Positions 1-8,067 are shown, counted from the stretch's first letter. The stretch is 14,588 nucleotides of DNA from Bacteroidales bacterium (GCA_012519525.1 JAAYQB010000031.1:1-14588); one strand, 5' to 3'. Notes: generated by a model from the letters alone, not told the origin. Numbers and translations: made by a program.

Positions 1-1
1 G

Positions 2-115
2 AAGGCTGAGTTAGACAAAAATACACTTACTTATAGCTATTCATTTGGCTATAAGCAAGAACTTGGAATGTATGTCAATATTTCTATGCAAGCCAATGGA
101 AGTGCCGTAAAATAA
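2..115 (+). CDS. C-terminal end of an unidentified protein (5' end outside window)
   Basis: An open frame runs from the window edge to a TAA at 113-115 and gives 37 residues ending in NISMQANGSAVK. It alternates polar and aromatic residues (TYSYSFGY, then MYVNISM), which would fit beta strands, but there is too little to name a family. The next gene starts 14 bases after the stop with no recognisable promoter between them, so the two are probably co-transcribed. The function is unknown. Confidence 0.55.
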   Translation, partial: KAELDKNTLTYSYSFGYKQELGMYVNISMQANGSAVK

Positions 116-129
116 AAATTTAAGATAGA

Positions 130-1410
130 ATGAACACATTTAAAAGTTTAGAAGAGGCTGATTTAAAAGGCAAAATAGTTTTAGTGCGTGTTGACCATAA
201 TGTGGTAAAAAAAGGAATTATTCACGATCCGTACCGCATTGATGCCACGATAGGAACGCTTTTTTATATCCTTGCAAAAGGAGGAAAATTTATCTTAATG
301 ACGCATGTCGGACGTCCCAAAGATAAAAAAACAGGCAGCATTGCGATTGATGAAGGCACTTCCGTATTGCCTATAGTTCGTTATTTAGAATCGAAACTAC
401 ATATTCGATTGGGTGTTCCTAATTTTGAAGCTATTGATAATAAAGGTTATTCAGGCATTGCAGCATCTATTAATTATATGATTAAAGATTTGAAAGAAAA
501 TAAAATCGACGGCATTTATCTTCCCAACACACGATGGTTTTCGGGAGAAGAAGCAAAAGGAGAGGAGCAAGAAAAATTTGCATCTCAATTAGCGAGTTTA
601 GCCGATGTGTTTGTCAACGATGCTTTTGGCTCATGGCAAGCCCATGCTTCTACAGCCGGAGTAACCCGATATTTGCCTTCTTATGCCGGTTTTTTAATGC
701 AAAAAGAACTGAAAAATCTCGATAAAACTTTTAATCCGCAACATCCTTTTGTTGCCGTAGTTGCCGGAAATAAATTCAATACAAAAATAGATTCTCTCAC
801 AGCCTTGTTAAAAACGGCTGATTATTTAGTCTTGGGTGGCGTTATTTATAATGCTTATCTATGTGCTAAATACGGCATTTGTATTAAAGGAATAGAAGAA
901 GAAGATATTTTACAGGCAAAACAATTTGTTGAAACATGCCGACAATATCCCGAAAAGCTTATCGAAATGCCTTATATCATTGAATCCGATATTGTAGAAG
1001 ATAAAAAAGAAGGAAGTTATCGTGTAAGAGATATTCGCCGATTAAAACGAGGCGATAGCCTTAATTATGTGTTAGACGTTGACGGAAAATCGTTTGAAGA
1101 AAAGCAGGTACTTGCTGTTTTTTCTCAGGCGAAGACGATTTTTGTGAATGCAGTGATGGGTTATATGCCTCATTTTGATGAAGGAACCATTGCTTTATAT
1201 GCGCTGATAGATAAAAATAAAGAGGCAGTAAAACTCTATGGCGGTGGCGATACCATGCAAGAATTAAAACGCTTATTGCCGGGATTGTATCTTGCAGCAC
1301 TTGATAATCCGAAATATTATATTTTTACGGGTGGGGGTGCTGTTTTAAAAGCTATTCAAGAAGGTTCTTATATGGGCTTAGAACCGGTTAAAGCATTGTG
1401 TAATAAGTAA
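130..1410 (+). CDS. Divergent phosphoglycerate kinase-like protein
   Basis: This 426-residue protein follows the phosphoglycerate kinase (PGK) fold from end to end. PGK moves the 1-phosphate of 1,3-bisphosphoglycerate to ADP in glycolysis, in the cytoplasm. Visible family motifs are RVDHN (D22, N24), an Arg at 36, THVGRP (H59, R62), an Arg at 135, NDAFG at 163-167, AGNKFNTK (K215, K219), GGGDT at 371-375 and TGGGA at 400-404. Several signatures differ from ordinary PGK. The DAFGTAHRAHAST segment has become DAFGSWQAHAST, one residue shorter and without the basic 3-phosphoglycerate-binding arginine. The VNGPMGVFE nucleotide segment reads VNAVMGYMPHFDEGT. The length is slightly above the usual 390-417. 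Membership of the PGK superfamily is clear. Whether it is the cell's glycolytic PGK or a paralogue with another substrate cannot be told here. It converges on uvrB with only six bases between stops. Confidence 0.85.
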   Translation: MNTFKSLEEADLKGKIVLVRVDHNVVKKGIIHDPYRIDATIGTLFYILAKGGKFILMTHVGRPKDKKTGSIAIDEGTSVLPIVRYLESKLHIRLGVPNFEAIDNKGYSGIAASINYMIKDLKENKIDGIYLPNTRWFSGEEAKGEEQEKFASQLASLADVFVNDAFGSWQAHASTAGVTRYLPSYAGFLMQKELKNLDKTFNPQHPFVAVVAGNKFNTKIDSLTALLKTADYLVLGGVIYNAYLCAKYGICIKGIEEEDILQAKQFVETCRQYPEKLIEMPYIIESDIVEDKKEGSYRVRDIRRLKRGDSLNYVLDVDGKSFEEKQVLAVFSQAKTIFVNAVMGYMPHFDEGTIALYALIDKNKEAVKLYGGGDTMQELKRLLPGLYLAALDNPKYYIFTGGGAVLKAIQEGSYMGLEPVKALCNK

Positions 1411-1416
1411 AAGCTT

Positions 1417-3414
1417 TTATCTCATTTTTTTTAACTCTTTGATTTCATCACGCAAACGAGCAGCTTCGAGAAAATCCAATGCTTTGACGGCTGTTTCCAT
1501 TGCTTTTTCTTTCGATTTAATCAAATTGTTGATTTCTTTTGTCGATAGGTATTTGGTATTCGGTTCTTCAGCAGCTATTTGTGTGTTGTTAGTGCCTTCT
1601 GTAGCATAAGTTTTGACATTGTCTTTGCTTTGCAAGGATTTGCGTGAACGCTGTATGGTAGTAGGCGAAATATTGTGTTTTATGTTATAAGCGATTTGTT
1701 TTTCACGTCTTCTATTGGTTTCGTCGATTGTTTTTTGCATTGATTGCGTAATGGTATCGGCATAAAAAATAACCCTTCCATTTACATTGCGAGCAGCTCT
1801 GCCGGCAGTTTGTGTTAACGAGCGTTCCGAACGTAAAAAACCTTCTTTATCGGCATCTAATATAGCTACTAAGGAAACTTCCGGCAAATCGAGTCCCTCT
1901 CTTAATAAGTTAACGCCAACTATCACATCTATAATTCCTTCCCGTAAACAATCAAGTATTTCAACACGTTCAAGAGTTTCAACATCGGAATGTATGTATT
2001 GAGTTTTTATATCAATACGTTTTAAGTATTTTGTCAATTCTTCCGCCATACGTTTGGTGAGTGTTGTTACCAAAACTCGTTCGCCCTGTGCTACGGTTTT
2101 ATCTATTTCTTCCAATAAATCATCTACTTGATTAGTGCAAGGTCTTATTTCTATAATAGGGTCTAATAAGCCCGTCGGTCTTACAATTTGTTCCACAATA
2201 GCACCTTCGGAAGCATTGAGTTCAAAATCGGCAGGGGTAGCCGATATGTAAATGGTTTGTCCAATGATAGATTGAAATTCATCGAAACGCAAAGGTCTGT
2301 TATCCAACGCTGCCGGCAAACGAAAGCCGTAGTTCACCAAATTTAATTTTCTCGAACGGTCGCCTTCATACATGCCTCTGATTTGCGGAATAGTAACATG
2401 ACTCTCGTCAATGACAAGTAGGAAATCTTTTGGAAAATAATCCAATAAACAAAAAGGACGCATGCCCGCTTGTCGTCTGTCAAAATAACGAGAGTAATTT
2501 TCGATGCCCGAACAATAACCCAATTCTTTTATCATTTCTATATCATAAATTACTCTGTCTTCAAGTCGTTTGGCTTCCAAATGTTTGTCAATGCTTTTAA
2601 AGTAATTTTTTTGTAACTCTAAATCTATTTGTATTTCTCTAATTGCTTCATGAATAATATCTTGAGAAGTAACAAAAATATTGGCAGGATAAATGGTCAG
2701 CTCATTTAAACTTTCTATTCGATGTCCATTGAGAGGGTCAATAGCTTCAATGCTTTCAATCGTATCGCCCCAGAAAGTCAAACGATAAGCAACTTCGCCG
2801 TGAGCGGGAAAAATATCTACAATATCGCCTTTTACACGAAATTTAGCCCTCGCTATAACTTCTTCCGTTCGAGAATACAAACTGCTTACAAGTTGGTGTA
2901 GCAATTGATTCCGACTTATTGTAAAGCCTTGATGCAAATGTATGGTGTTTTTTGCAAACTCTTCGGGATTTCCTATTCCATAAATACAAGAAACGGAAGA
3001 TACTACTATAATGTCTTTTCTGCCTGAGAGTAGGGAAGAAGTGGTGCTTAATCTTAGCCTTTCAATTTCTTCGTTGATAGAAAGGTCTTTCTCAATGTAT
3101 GTATTGGTGCTGGGAATATAAGCCTCCGGTTGATAATAATCGTAATAAGAGACAAAGTATTCTACTGCATTATGGGGAAAAAATTCTTTAAACTCGCTAT
3201 ATAATTGAGCTGCTAATGTTTTATTGTGGCTTATAACCAATGCCGGACGCTTTATTTCTTGCAATACATTGGCAATGGTAAATGTTTTTCCCGAACCTGT
3301 TACTCCTAAGAGCGTCTGATTTTTAACTCCCTGATTCAATGATTTTACAAGCTGTTCTATAGCTTCCGGCTGGTCGCCCGAAGGTGAAAAGGGTGCTTGT
3401 AATTGAAAATCCAT
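1417..3414 (-). CDS. uvrB: UvrABC excinuclease subunit B
   Basis: UvrB is the DNA-damage verification helicase of nucleotide excision repair. It is loaded by UvrA and then recruits the UvrC nuclease. The 665-residue protein is complete and of normal length. It shows a Walker A motif GVTGSGKT (37-44), SHNKTLAAQLY (62-72), the tyrosine-rich beta-hairpin YFVSYYDYYQPEAYIP (86-101) that inserts into DNA, the Walker B/DEAD-like motif DESH (336-339), SATP (391-394), helicase motif VI QTAGRAARN (535-543), and a C-terminal UVR domain (about 627-662) that contacts UvrC. The start MDFQLQAPFSPSGDQPEAI is typical. It lies 47 bases downstream of the DUF4293 gene on the same strand, with no -7 box seen in the gap, so it is probably read from the lpxC-fabZ operon promoter or an unseen one. 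Its 3' end meets the PGK-like gene convergently with no clear terminator. Confidence 0.98.
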   Translation of the reverse strand: MDFQLQAPFSPSGDQPEAIEQLVKSLNQGVKNQTLLGVTGSGKTFTIANVLQEIKRPALVISHNKTLAAQLYSEFKEFFPHNAVEYFVSYYDYYQPEAYIPSTNTYIEKDLSINEEIERLRLSTTSSLLSGRKDIIVVSSVSCIYGIGNPEEFAKNTIHLHQGFTISRNQLLHQLVSSLYSRTEEVIARAKFRVKGDIVDIFPAHGEVAYRLTFWGDTIESIEAIDPLNGHRIESLNELTIYPANIFVTSQDIIHEAIREIQIDLELQKNYFKSIDKHLEAKRLEDRVIYDIEMIKELGYCSGIENYSRYFDRRQAGMRPFCLLDYFPKDFLLVIDESHVTIPQIRGMYEGDRSRKLNLVNYGFRLPAALDNRPLRFDEFQSIIGQTIYISATPADFELNASEGAIVEQIVRPTGLLDPIIEIRPCTNQVDDLLEEIDKTVAQGERVLVTTLTKRMAEELTKYLKRIDIKTQYIHSDVETLERVEILDCLREGIIDVIVGVNLLREGLDLPEVSLVAILDADKEGFLRSERSLTQTAGRAARNVNGRVIFYADTITQSMQKTIDETNRRREKQIAYNIKHNISPTTIQRSRKSLQSKDNVKTYATEGTNNTQIAAEEPNTKYLSTKEINNLIKSKEKAMETAVKALDFLEAARLRDEIKELKKMR

Positions 3415-3461
3415 AGAGCATGTGGTTGTTGTAAATTGAAATGAAAAAAACAGCAGTTATT

Positions 3462-3935
3462 TTATCGTAATCTATCCGCTTCTCTTACTTTTTTTTCGTC
3501 TTTCTTAATGAATTTATTAGCAAGGAACAGCAATCCAAGTGAAGCTATTGATAAAATAGTCCACAGACTATAAACCAATTGACTGTCTTTTAATAAATAT
3601 AGCTTGCCGAATAAATTATCGGGATAAACATAAAGTATGAGTATCAACAATATAAAATTAATAACGATACCTGCTATACACATTTTTGATTGTGTTGCTC
3701 GATTTTTATAAAAGAAAATAGTTATAAAACTTAAAGCTGCAAGTATAATTTGCATTACACCAATGTAGTAGGTTGGAAATATAACATCACCATTTTCAAT
3801 GTTGAGTCGCAAAGACCATGATGTAAATAAGTACTGGGCGTTGTCGGTTGTAATGGTTGCAATAGGCATAAAAACGGCTATAATTAAACAAATAGCTGCT
3901 AATAAAAGTAATAAGGATTGAATGCGTTGTATCAT
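3462..3935 (-). CDS. DUF4293 family membrane protein
   Basis: This 157-residue protein has four hydrophobic segments, at about 7-25, 55-75, 85-104 and 122-140, and a short basic/acidic C-terminal tail (KKDEKKVREADRLR) that is probably cytoplasmic. The opening MIQRIQSLLLLLA is the characteristic start of the Bacteroidota DUF4293 family, which has no established function to my knowledge. It should be an inner-membrane protein. It lies between the small ribbon-helix-helix-like gene (42-base gap) and uvrB (47-base gap) on the same strand, so it is likely part of the same transcript. I see no catalytic motif. Confidence 0.85.
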   Translation of the reverse strand: MIQRIQSLLLLLAAICLIIAVFMPIATITTDNAQYLFTSWSLRLNIENGDVIFPTYYIGVMQIILAALSFITIFFYKNRATQSKMCIAGIVINFILLILILYVYPDNLFGKLYLLKDSQLVYSLWTILSIASLGLLFLANKFIKKDEKKVREADRLR

Positions 3936-3977
3936 AATATAAATAATTATTTAGTTAATTCTTTGAAATTTTAAGTG

Positions 3978-4190
3978 TTAAAATAGTTCCAGTTGATTTT
4001 TAAGTACGGAATCACCGTTGTTTTTTTTCGTCTGCATGTATTTCAGATTCAAATCAATGGACTCTTTAATGAATCTGTTGACCGTCATGTGGTTTTCTTT
4101 TGCACATTTTTCAATAGCTCGTCTTTTTTCAGCCGAGACTTTAAATGTATAATGATAAGTCCATTTATTTGTGTTTTTATCTTTTTGCAT
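3978..4190 (-). CDS. Small ribbon-helix-helix-like protein with a C-terminal QLELF tail
   Basis: This 70-residue protein starts four bases after the lpxC-fabZ stop, which implies translational coupling and a real gene. The arrangement resembles a ribbon-helix-helix (Arc/CopG-like) DNA-binding unit: a beta strand TYHYTFKV (11-18), a helix about 19-33 (AEKRRAIEKCAKENH), a turn at MTVN, and a second helix about 37-52 (RFIKESIDLNLKY). A lysine/asparagine-rich linker follows and the protein ends exactly in QLELF (66-70). That pentapeptide matches the consensus of bacterial sliding-clamp-binding motifs (QLxLF). The RHH assignment comes from the pattern of secondary structure and hydrophobic spacing, not from a search. 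The target and function are unknown. An overlapping plus-strand frame (3993-4211) is a shadow. Confidence 0.7.
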   Translation of the reverse strand: MQKDKNTNKWTYHYTFKVSAEKRRAIEKCAKENHMTVNRFIKESIDLNLKYMQTKKNNGDSVLKNQLELF

Positions 4191-4194
4191 ATAC

Positions 4195-5583
4195 TTATTC
4201 TTTTTCTTTAACTACTTGTGCTAAAAAATCTCCTTCGGCTACCACTTTTTGATTGACGTATGCTTTTCCTTTCATGTGTGCCAATCCTCTGCGAATGGGT
4301 TCTAATAAAATCATTTCATAAACTACCGTATCGCCCGGAGAGACTTTAGCACGAAACTTCACTTTATCCATGCTTAGGAAAAAAGTAAGGTAATTTTCAG
4401 GGTCGGGAACTTGATTAAGTACTAAGATACCACCCGTTTGTGCCATACCTTCTACAAGTAAAACTCCCGGCATAACAGGCTCTTGAGGAAAATGTCCGTT
4501 GAAAAACTCTTCGTTAATAGTAGCATTTTTAATGCCCACCACACGTTCGTTCGTTAGTTCTATGATTTTGTCTACCAATAGAAACGGAAAACGATGTGGA
4601 AGTTTTTGTTTGATTTCTACACTGTTGAAAATAGGCGGTTTGTTAACGTCAAAAACTACTTTTCGTTGCTCTTCTTTTATTTTGTTGACCATCATAAGAG
4701 CAAAAGCAGTATTGGTAGCATGACCGGGATATTTAGCAATAATATGTGCTTTTAAACCATAGCCTATTAAGTTTAAATCGCCGATTAAATCCAATAATTT
4801 ATGGCGGGCAACTTCATTGTCAAAATGTAAACTTATGTTGTTTAATATTCCTGTGTTTTCAACTTTAATATCGTGACGATTGAAAAAAGTAGCAATTTGT
4901 TGTAATTCTTTATCCTCTAAAATGTTGTTTACATATACAATAGCATTTTCCACATCGCCGCCTTTAATCATATTGGCGTTGATGAGAGGTAGAATTTCAT
5001 GTAAAAAACAAAAAGTACGTGCCGGAGCTATTTCTTTGGCAAAATCGCTTATGTTATTCAATTCGGCATGTTGCATTCCCAATACTTTTGTTTTATAATC
5101 TACTAAAACAGAGACTTTAAAAGATTCGGAAGGGATAGCCATGATTTCGATATCACTATTGGAATCTTTCCATGTGATAACTTCTTTCAGTTCAAATATG
5201 TTTTTATCAGCATCTTGTTCTACAATGCCTGCTTGCTGAAATAATTTAACATACTCAATAGAACTTCCGTCAACAATAGGTACTTCTTCGTTGTCTATTT
5301 CTATTAATACATTATCAATTGCTAAACCTGCAAGCGCTGCCATTACATGCTCAATTGTTCTGACAACGGCACCGTTTTTATTGCTAATTACAGTACCTCG
5401 AATTGCTTCTACTACTGATTCAGCAGAAGCAGGAATAAGGTTATTCTCTTCTAAATCAGTACGTTTAAAAACTATTCCATGATTGATGTCGGCGGGATGA
5501 AAAGTAATGCTAACATCTTTACCTTTGTGTAATCCTTTGCCTTTTAGGCTACAAATTTTTTTTAGTGTATGTTGTTTACCCAT
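4195..5583 (-). CDS. lpxC/fabZ: Bifunctional UDP-3-O-acyl-GlcNAc deacetylase / 3-hydroxyacyl-ACP dehydratase (LpxC-FabZ fusion)
   Basis: This 462-residue fusion joins two cytoplasmic enzymes. The N-terminal LpxC domain (about 1-305) removes the acetyl group from UDP-3-O-acyl-GlcNAc, the committed step of lipid A synthesis. Its probable zinc ligands are H79 (TIEHVMAAL), H261 and D265 (HKLLD), and the catalytic histidine is H288 (PGHATN). The C-terminal FabZ domain (about 318-460) dehydrates 3-hydroxyacyl-ACP in fatty acid synthesis. It has LPHRFPFLLVD (328-338), the catalytic H364 in GHFPQEPVMPG, and E378 in LLVEGMAQ. The two activities compete for 3-hydroxyacyl-ACP, so fusing them couples lipid A and phospholipid supply. 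This fusion is characteristic of Bacteroidota. It is the first gene of a leftward operon, with a -7 box at 5611-5618. lpxA, a common neighbour, is not next to it; the small RHH-like gene is. Confidence 0.97.
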   Translation of the reverse strand: MGKQHTLKKICSLKGKGLHKGKDVSITFHPADINHGIVFKRTDLEENNLIPASAESVVEAIRGTVISNKNGAVVRTIEHVMAALAGLAIDNVLIEIDNEEVPIVDGSSIEYVKLFQQAGIVEQDADKNIFELKEVITWKDSNSDIEIMAIPSESFKVSVLVDYKTKVLGMQHAELNNISDFAKEIAPARTFCFLHEILPLINANMIKGGDVENAIVYVNNILEDKELQQIATFFNRHDIKVENTGILNNISLHFDNEVARHKLLDLIGDLNLIGYGLKAHIIAKYPGHATNTAFALMMVNKIKEEQRKVVFDVNKPPIFNSVEIKQKLPHRFPFLLVDKIIELTNERVVGIKNATINEEFFNGHFPQEPVMPGVLLVEGMAQTGGILVLNQVPDPENYLTFFLSMDKVKFRAKVSPGDTVVYEMILLEPIRRGLAHMKGKAYVNQKVVAEGDFLAQVVKEKE

Positions 5584-5610
5584 TTTAAAATAATAATTAA
5601 AGTAAGTTTA

Positions 5611-5618
5611 CAAAAGTA
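5611..5618 (-). promoter_or_regulatory. -7 promoter element for lpxC-fabZ operon
   Basis: On the minus strand this reads TACTTTTG, matching the Bacteroidota sigma-ABfr -7 consensus TAnnTTTG. It lies 27 bases upstream of the lpxC-fabZ start codon. I did not find a convincing -33 TTTG. Confidence 0.55.
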
Positions 5619-5704
5619 TAAAAAATACATACTACTTTTTTGTTAACTTCTATAGATTTATGAAAAATCTTACAGTAATAGGAGAATTAACACTTATATT
5701 TTAT

Positions 5705-5717
5705 TATGCTAAGCATA
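5705..5717. repeat. Small palindrome upstream of hutH
   Basis: TATGC-TAA-GCATA is a perfect 5-base inverted repeat with a 3-base centre. It lies in the divergent spacer between lpxC-fabZ and hutH, about 43 bases before the hutH -7 box. It could be an operator half-site pair, but a repeat this short is also expected by chance. Confidence 0.25.
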
Positions 5718-5759
5718 AAAATTAACTCTTGTAGATAGTAAAGATAAAGTAATTTATAG

Positions 5760-5767
5760 TATTTTTG
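5760..5767 (+). promoter_or_regulatory. -7 promoter element for hutH
   Basis: TATTTTTG matches the Bacteroidota -7 consensus TAnnTTTG. The predicted transcription start is near 5774, leaving a leader of about 16 bases before the ATG at 5790. This supports that start codon. No good -33 element is visible. Confidence 0.6.
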
Positions 5768-5789
5768 CAAATCAAATACAATATAAAGA

Positions 5790-7292
5790 ATGAAAGTACA
5801 TAAAATATCAAATAAGCGTTTGAATTTATCAACAATCGATAAAATAATAAATGAAAATTATTCCTTGGCATTATCTTCCGATGCTGTTAAAAGAATAGAA
5901 AAATGTCGTAAGTATTTAGACGATAAGATTAAAGCACAAAAGCAACCTATCTATGGTGTTACTACCGGTTTCGGTTCTTTGTGTAATACCAATATTTCGG
6001 AAAAAGACTTGGGTAAGCTACAAGAAAACCTTATGATTTCTCATGCTTGCGGAGTGGGAGAGGAAATTTCTCAAGAAATTGTCCGCCTGATGATTTTACT
6101 AAAGATTCAATCTTTATCTTACGGTCATTCGGGTGTGCAATTGTCGACAGTACAGCGACTGATAGATATGTATAATAATGAAATCTATCCCATTGTTTAC
6201 GAGCAAGGTTCTTTAGGTGCGTCGGGCGATTTGGTTCCTTTGGCACATCTTTGTTTGCCTTTGATTGGATTAGGAGAAGTGTATTATAAAGGCGAAAGAT
6301 TGACGGGAAAAGAACTCAATCGGAAGATGAAATGGAAGCCGATTTCATTGAAATCAAAAGAAGGCTTAGCTTTATTGAACGGCACCCAATTTATGTCCGC
6401 TCATTCGGTTGCCGCATTGTTGAAAGCAAGGCGTTTGTCTTGTCTTGCCGATTTAATAGGAAGTATGTCATTGGATGCTTTTAACGGCAGATTAGAGCCT
6501 TTTTTGACCGAAGTACATGCCATTCGACCACATGCCGGACAATTAGAAACGGCAAATAATATTTTAAGTTTTTTAGAAGGTTCTGAAATTAGTCTGCAAG
6601 ATAAAACGCATGTGCAAGATCCTTATTCCTTTAGATGTATGCCGCAAGTACATGGTGCCACTAAAGATACTATTAATTATGTTGAATTTGTAATAGAAAC
6701 GGAAATTAATTCCGTTACCGATAATCCGACTGTTTTCCCTGATGAAGATTTAGTGATTTCAGCCGGTAATTTCCATGGGCAACCTATCGCTTTAGCAATG
6801 GATTTTTTAGCTATTGCCTTAGCAGAATTGGGAAATATATCCGAAAGAAGAACTTATCAATTGATTGATGCTAAGAGAGATTTACCTTCTTTTTTAGTGA
6901 AAAATCCGGGTTTGAACTCAGGTTTTATGATACCTCAATATGCAGCTGCCGCCATTGTTAATCAAAACAAGCTGTTGGCTAATCCTTGTTCGACCGATTC
7001 TATTGTTTCGTCGCAAGGACAAGAAGACCACGTGAGTATGGGAGCAAATGCAGCTGTTAAATGCTTAAAAGTAGTCGAAAATTTAGAAAAAATACTTGCT
7101 ATTGAGTTGTTTAATGCAGCACAGGCTTTAGAGTTTAGAAAACCTTTGCGAACATCGCCACAAATAGAAGAAATATTGCTTTCTTATCGTGAAAATGTTC
7201 CATTTATCGAAAATGATGCTACTATGTATGACAAAATGCAAGAAAGTATAGCCTTTATAAAGGCTTTAGAAATGCTTTTTCAGTTTGAATAA
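5790..7292 (+). CDS. hutH: Histidine ammonia-lyase
   Basis: This 500-residue cytoplasmic enzyme releases ammonia from L-histidine to form urocanate, the first step of histidine breakdown. The self-forming MIO cofactor comes from A144-S145-G146 in GSLGASGDLVPLAHL. Other family motifs are IYGVTTGFG (54-62, active-site Tyr55), LMISHACGVG (81-90), LNGTQ (196-200), FRCMPQVHGA (281-290), DNPTVF (311-316) and QEDHVSMG (411-418). The SHA and QEDHVSM motifs favour histidine over phenylalanine or tyrosine as substrate. The length is normal for HutH. It has its own promoter and the next gene has another, so it looks monocistronic. No hutU, hutI, hutG or ftcD gene lies in the window, which is unusual for a dedicated histidine-utilisation gene. 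Confidence 0.92.
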   Translation: MKVHKISNKRLNLSTIDKIINENYSLALSSDAVKRIEKCRKYLDDKIKAQKQPIYGVTTGFGSLCNTNISEKDLGKLQENLMISHACGVGEEISQEIVRLMILLKIQSLSYGHSGVQLSTVQRLIDMYNNEIYPIVYEQGSLGASGDLVPLAHLCLPLIGLGEVYYKGERLTGKELNRKMKWKPISLKSKEGLALLNGTQFMSAHSVAALLKARRLSCLADLIGSMSLDAFNGRLEPFLTEVHAIRPHAGQLETANNILSFLEGSEISLQDKTHVQDPYSFRCMPQVHGATKDTINYVEFVIETEINSVTDNPTVFPDEDLVISAGNFHGQPIALAMDFLAIALAELGNISERRTYQLIDAKRDLPSFLVKNPGLNSGFMIPQYAAAAIVNQNKLLANPCSTDSIVSSQGQEDHVSMGANAAVKCLKVVENLEKILAIELFNAAQALEFRKPLRTSPQIEEILLSYRENVPFIENDATMYDKMQESIAFIKALEMLFQFE

Positions 7293-7375
7293 GGGGTAAA
7301 ATAAAAATTATTTCACTGAATAATAGGTAATTAAAAAAAAGTTTAAAAAAAAGATGTTTTTTTTAAAAAAAATTG

Positions 7376-7383
7376 TATTTTTG
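7376..7383 (+). promoter_or_regulatory. -7 promoter element for the sigma factor gene
   Basis: TATTTTTG matches TAnnTTTG. It sits in a 17-base block (7369-7385) that recurs exactly before rplS (8235-8251). Transcription should start near 7390, giving a leader of about 80 bases. An A/T tract occupies the -33 region and I see no TTTG there. Confidence 0.55.
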
Positions 7384-7470
7384 CATTTGTAATTCTAATT
7401 AAAAAGTATATAGGAACAATTTTATTTTTTTCCGAAATCAAATAAAATCAAAAATCTAACAAGGTTTATT

Positions 7471-8067
7471 ATGAAGAATAAATTGTTTCAAAACAGCGAT
7501 GAGTATCTTGTCTCTCAGTATATCAATGGAGAAGAATCAGCTTTAGAAACTTTAATCAATCGTTATCAACAAAAAGTATTTTCTTATATTTTGATGGTTG
7601 TACGAGATAAAGAAACAGCTGAAGATCTTTTTCAAGATACTTTTATTAAAGTAATCAACACCTTACGAGTAGGAAATTATCGAGAAGAAGGAAAATTCAA
7701 TCAATGGATTATGCGTATTACACGCAATTTGATAATAGATCATTTCCGAAAAAGTCAAAAAATGTCTTTTGTTGATAATAATAACAACGAAGGCGGAAGT
7801 TTTATCGACAATTTTTCAGAGCCTACCCACTCGATAGAACAAATAATGATTACGAAGCAAATTCATGAATCATTACGTTCTTTGATTACCCTTTTGCCTG
7901 AAAAACAACAAGAAGTTTTAATGTTGCGATTGTACCAAGATATGAGTTTCAAAGAGATAGCTCTGCAAACAAATGTTAGTATTAATACTGCATTAGGACG
8001 TATGCGATATGCCATTTTGAATTTAAGAAAAATGGTAGAGGACAATAATATCATTTTAACCTACTAA
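7471..8067 (+). CDS. RNA polymerase sigma-70 family factor, ECF type
   Basis: This 198-residue protein has the two-domain layout of extracytoplasmic-function sigma factors. Region 2 (about 24-95) contains DKETAEDLFQDTFIKV and FNQWIMRITRNLIIDHFRK and should bind core polymerase and the -10 element. An acidic, asparagine-rich linker (about 98-125) follows. Region 4 (about 133-187) has LPEKQQEVLMLRLYQDMSF and KEIALQTNVSINTALGRMR, a helix-turn-helix for the -35 element. No anti-sigma factor, FecR-like protein or membrane sensor lies next to it, so the gene appears to stand alone. It is bracketed by its own promoter and a strong hairpin at 8090-8124. The target genes are unknown. Confidence 0.93.
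   Translation: MKNKLFQNSDEYLVSQYINGEESALETLINRYQQKVFSYILMVVRDKETAEDLFQDTFIKVINTLRVGNYREEGKFNQWIMRITRNLIIDHFRKSQKMSFVDNNNNEGGSFIDNFSEPTHSIEQIMITKQIHESLRSLITLLPEKQQEVLMLRLYQDMSFKEIALQTNVSINTALGRMRYAILNLRKMVEDNNIILTY

Noticed and set aside
1061..1300. 79-residue minus-strand reading frame inside the PGK-like gene
   Set aside because: It is antisense to a conserved kinase domain, with no promoter and no recognisable protein features.
1408..1419. Palindrome TAAAAGCTTTTA between the PGK-like gene and uvrB as a terminator
   Set aside because: It is a 12-base palindrome with no loop, so it cannot form a proper hairpin of useful length.
3993..4211. 72-residue plus-strand reading frame
   Set aside because: It is the antisense shadow of the RHH-like gene, has a Phe/Ile-rich antisense composition, and lacks a promoter.
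7297..7317. Hairpin GTAAAATAA...TTATTTCAC after hutH as a terminator
   Set aside because: The stem has a mismatch, contains almost only A-T pairs, and no T-run follows it.
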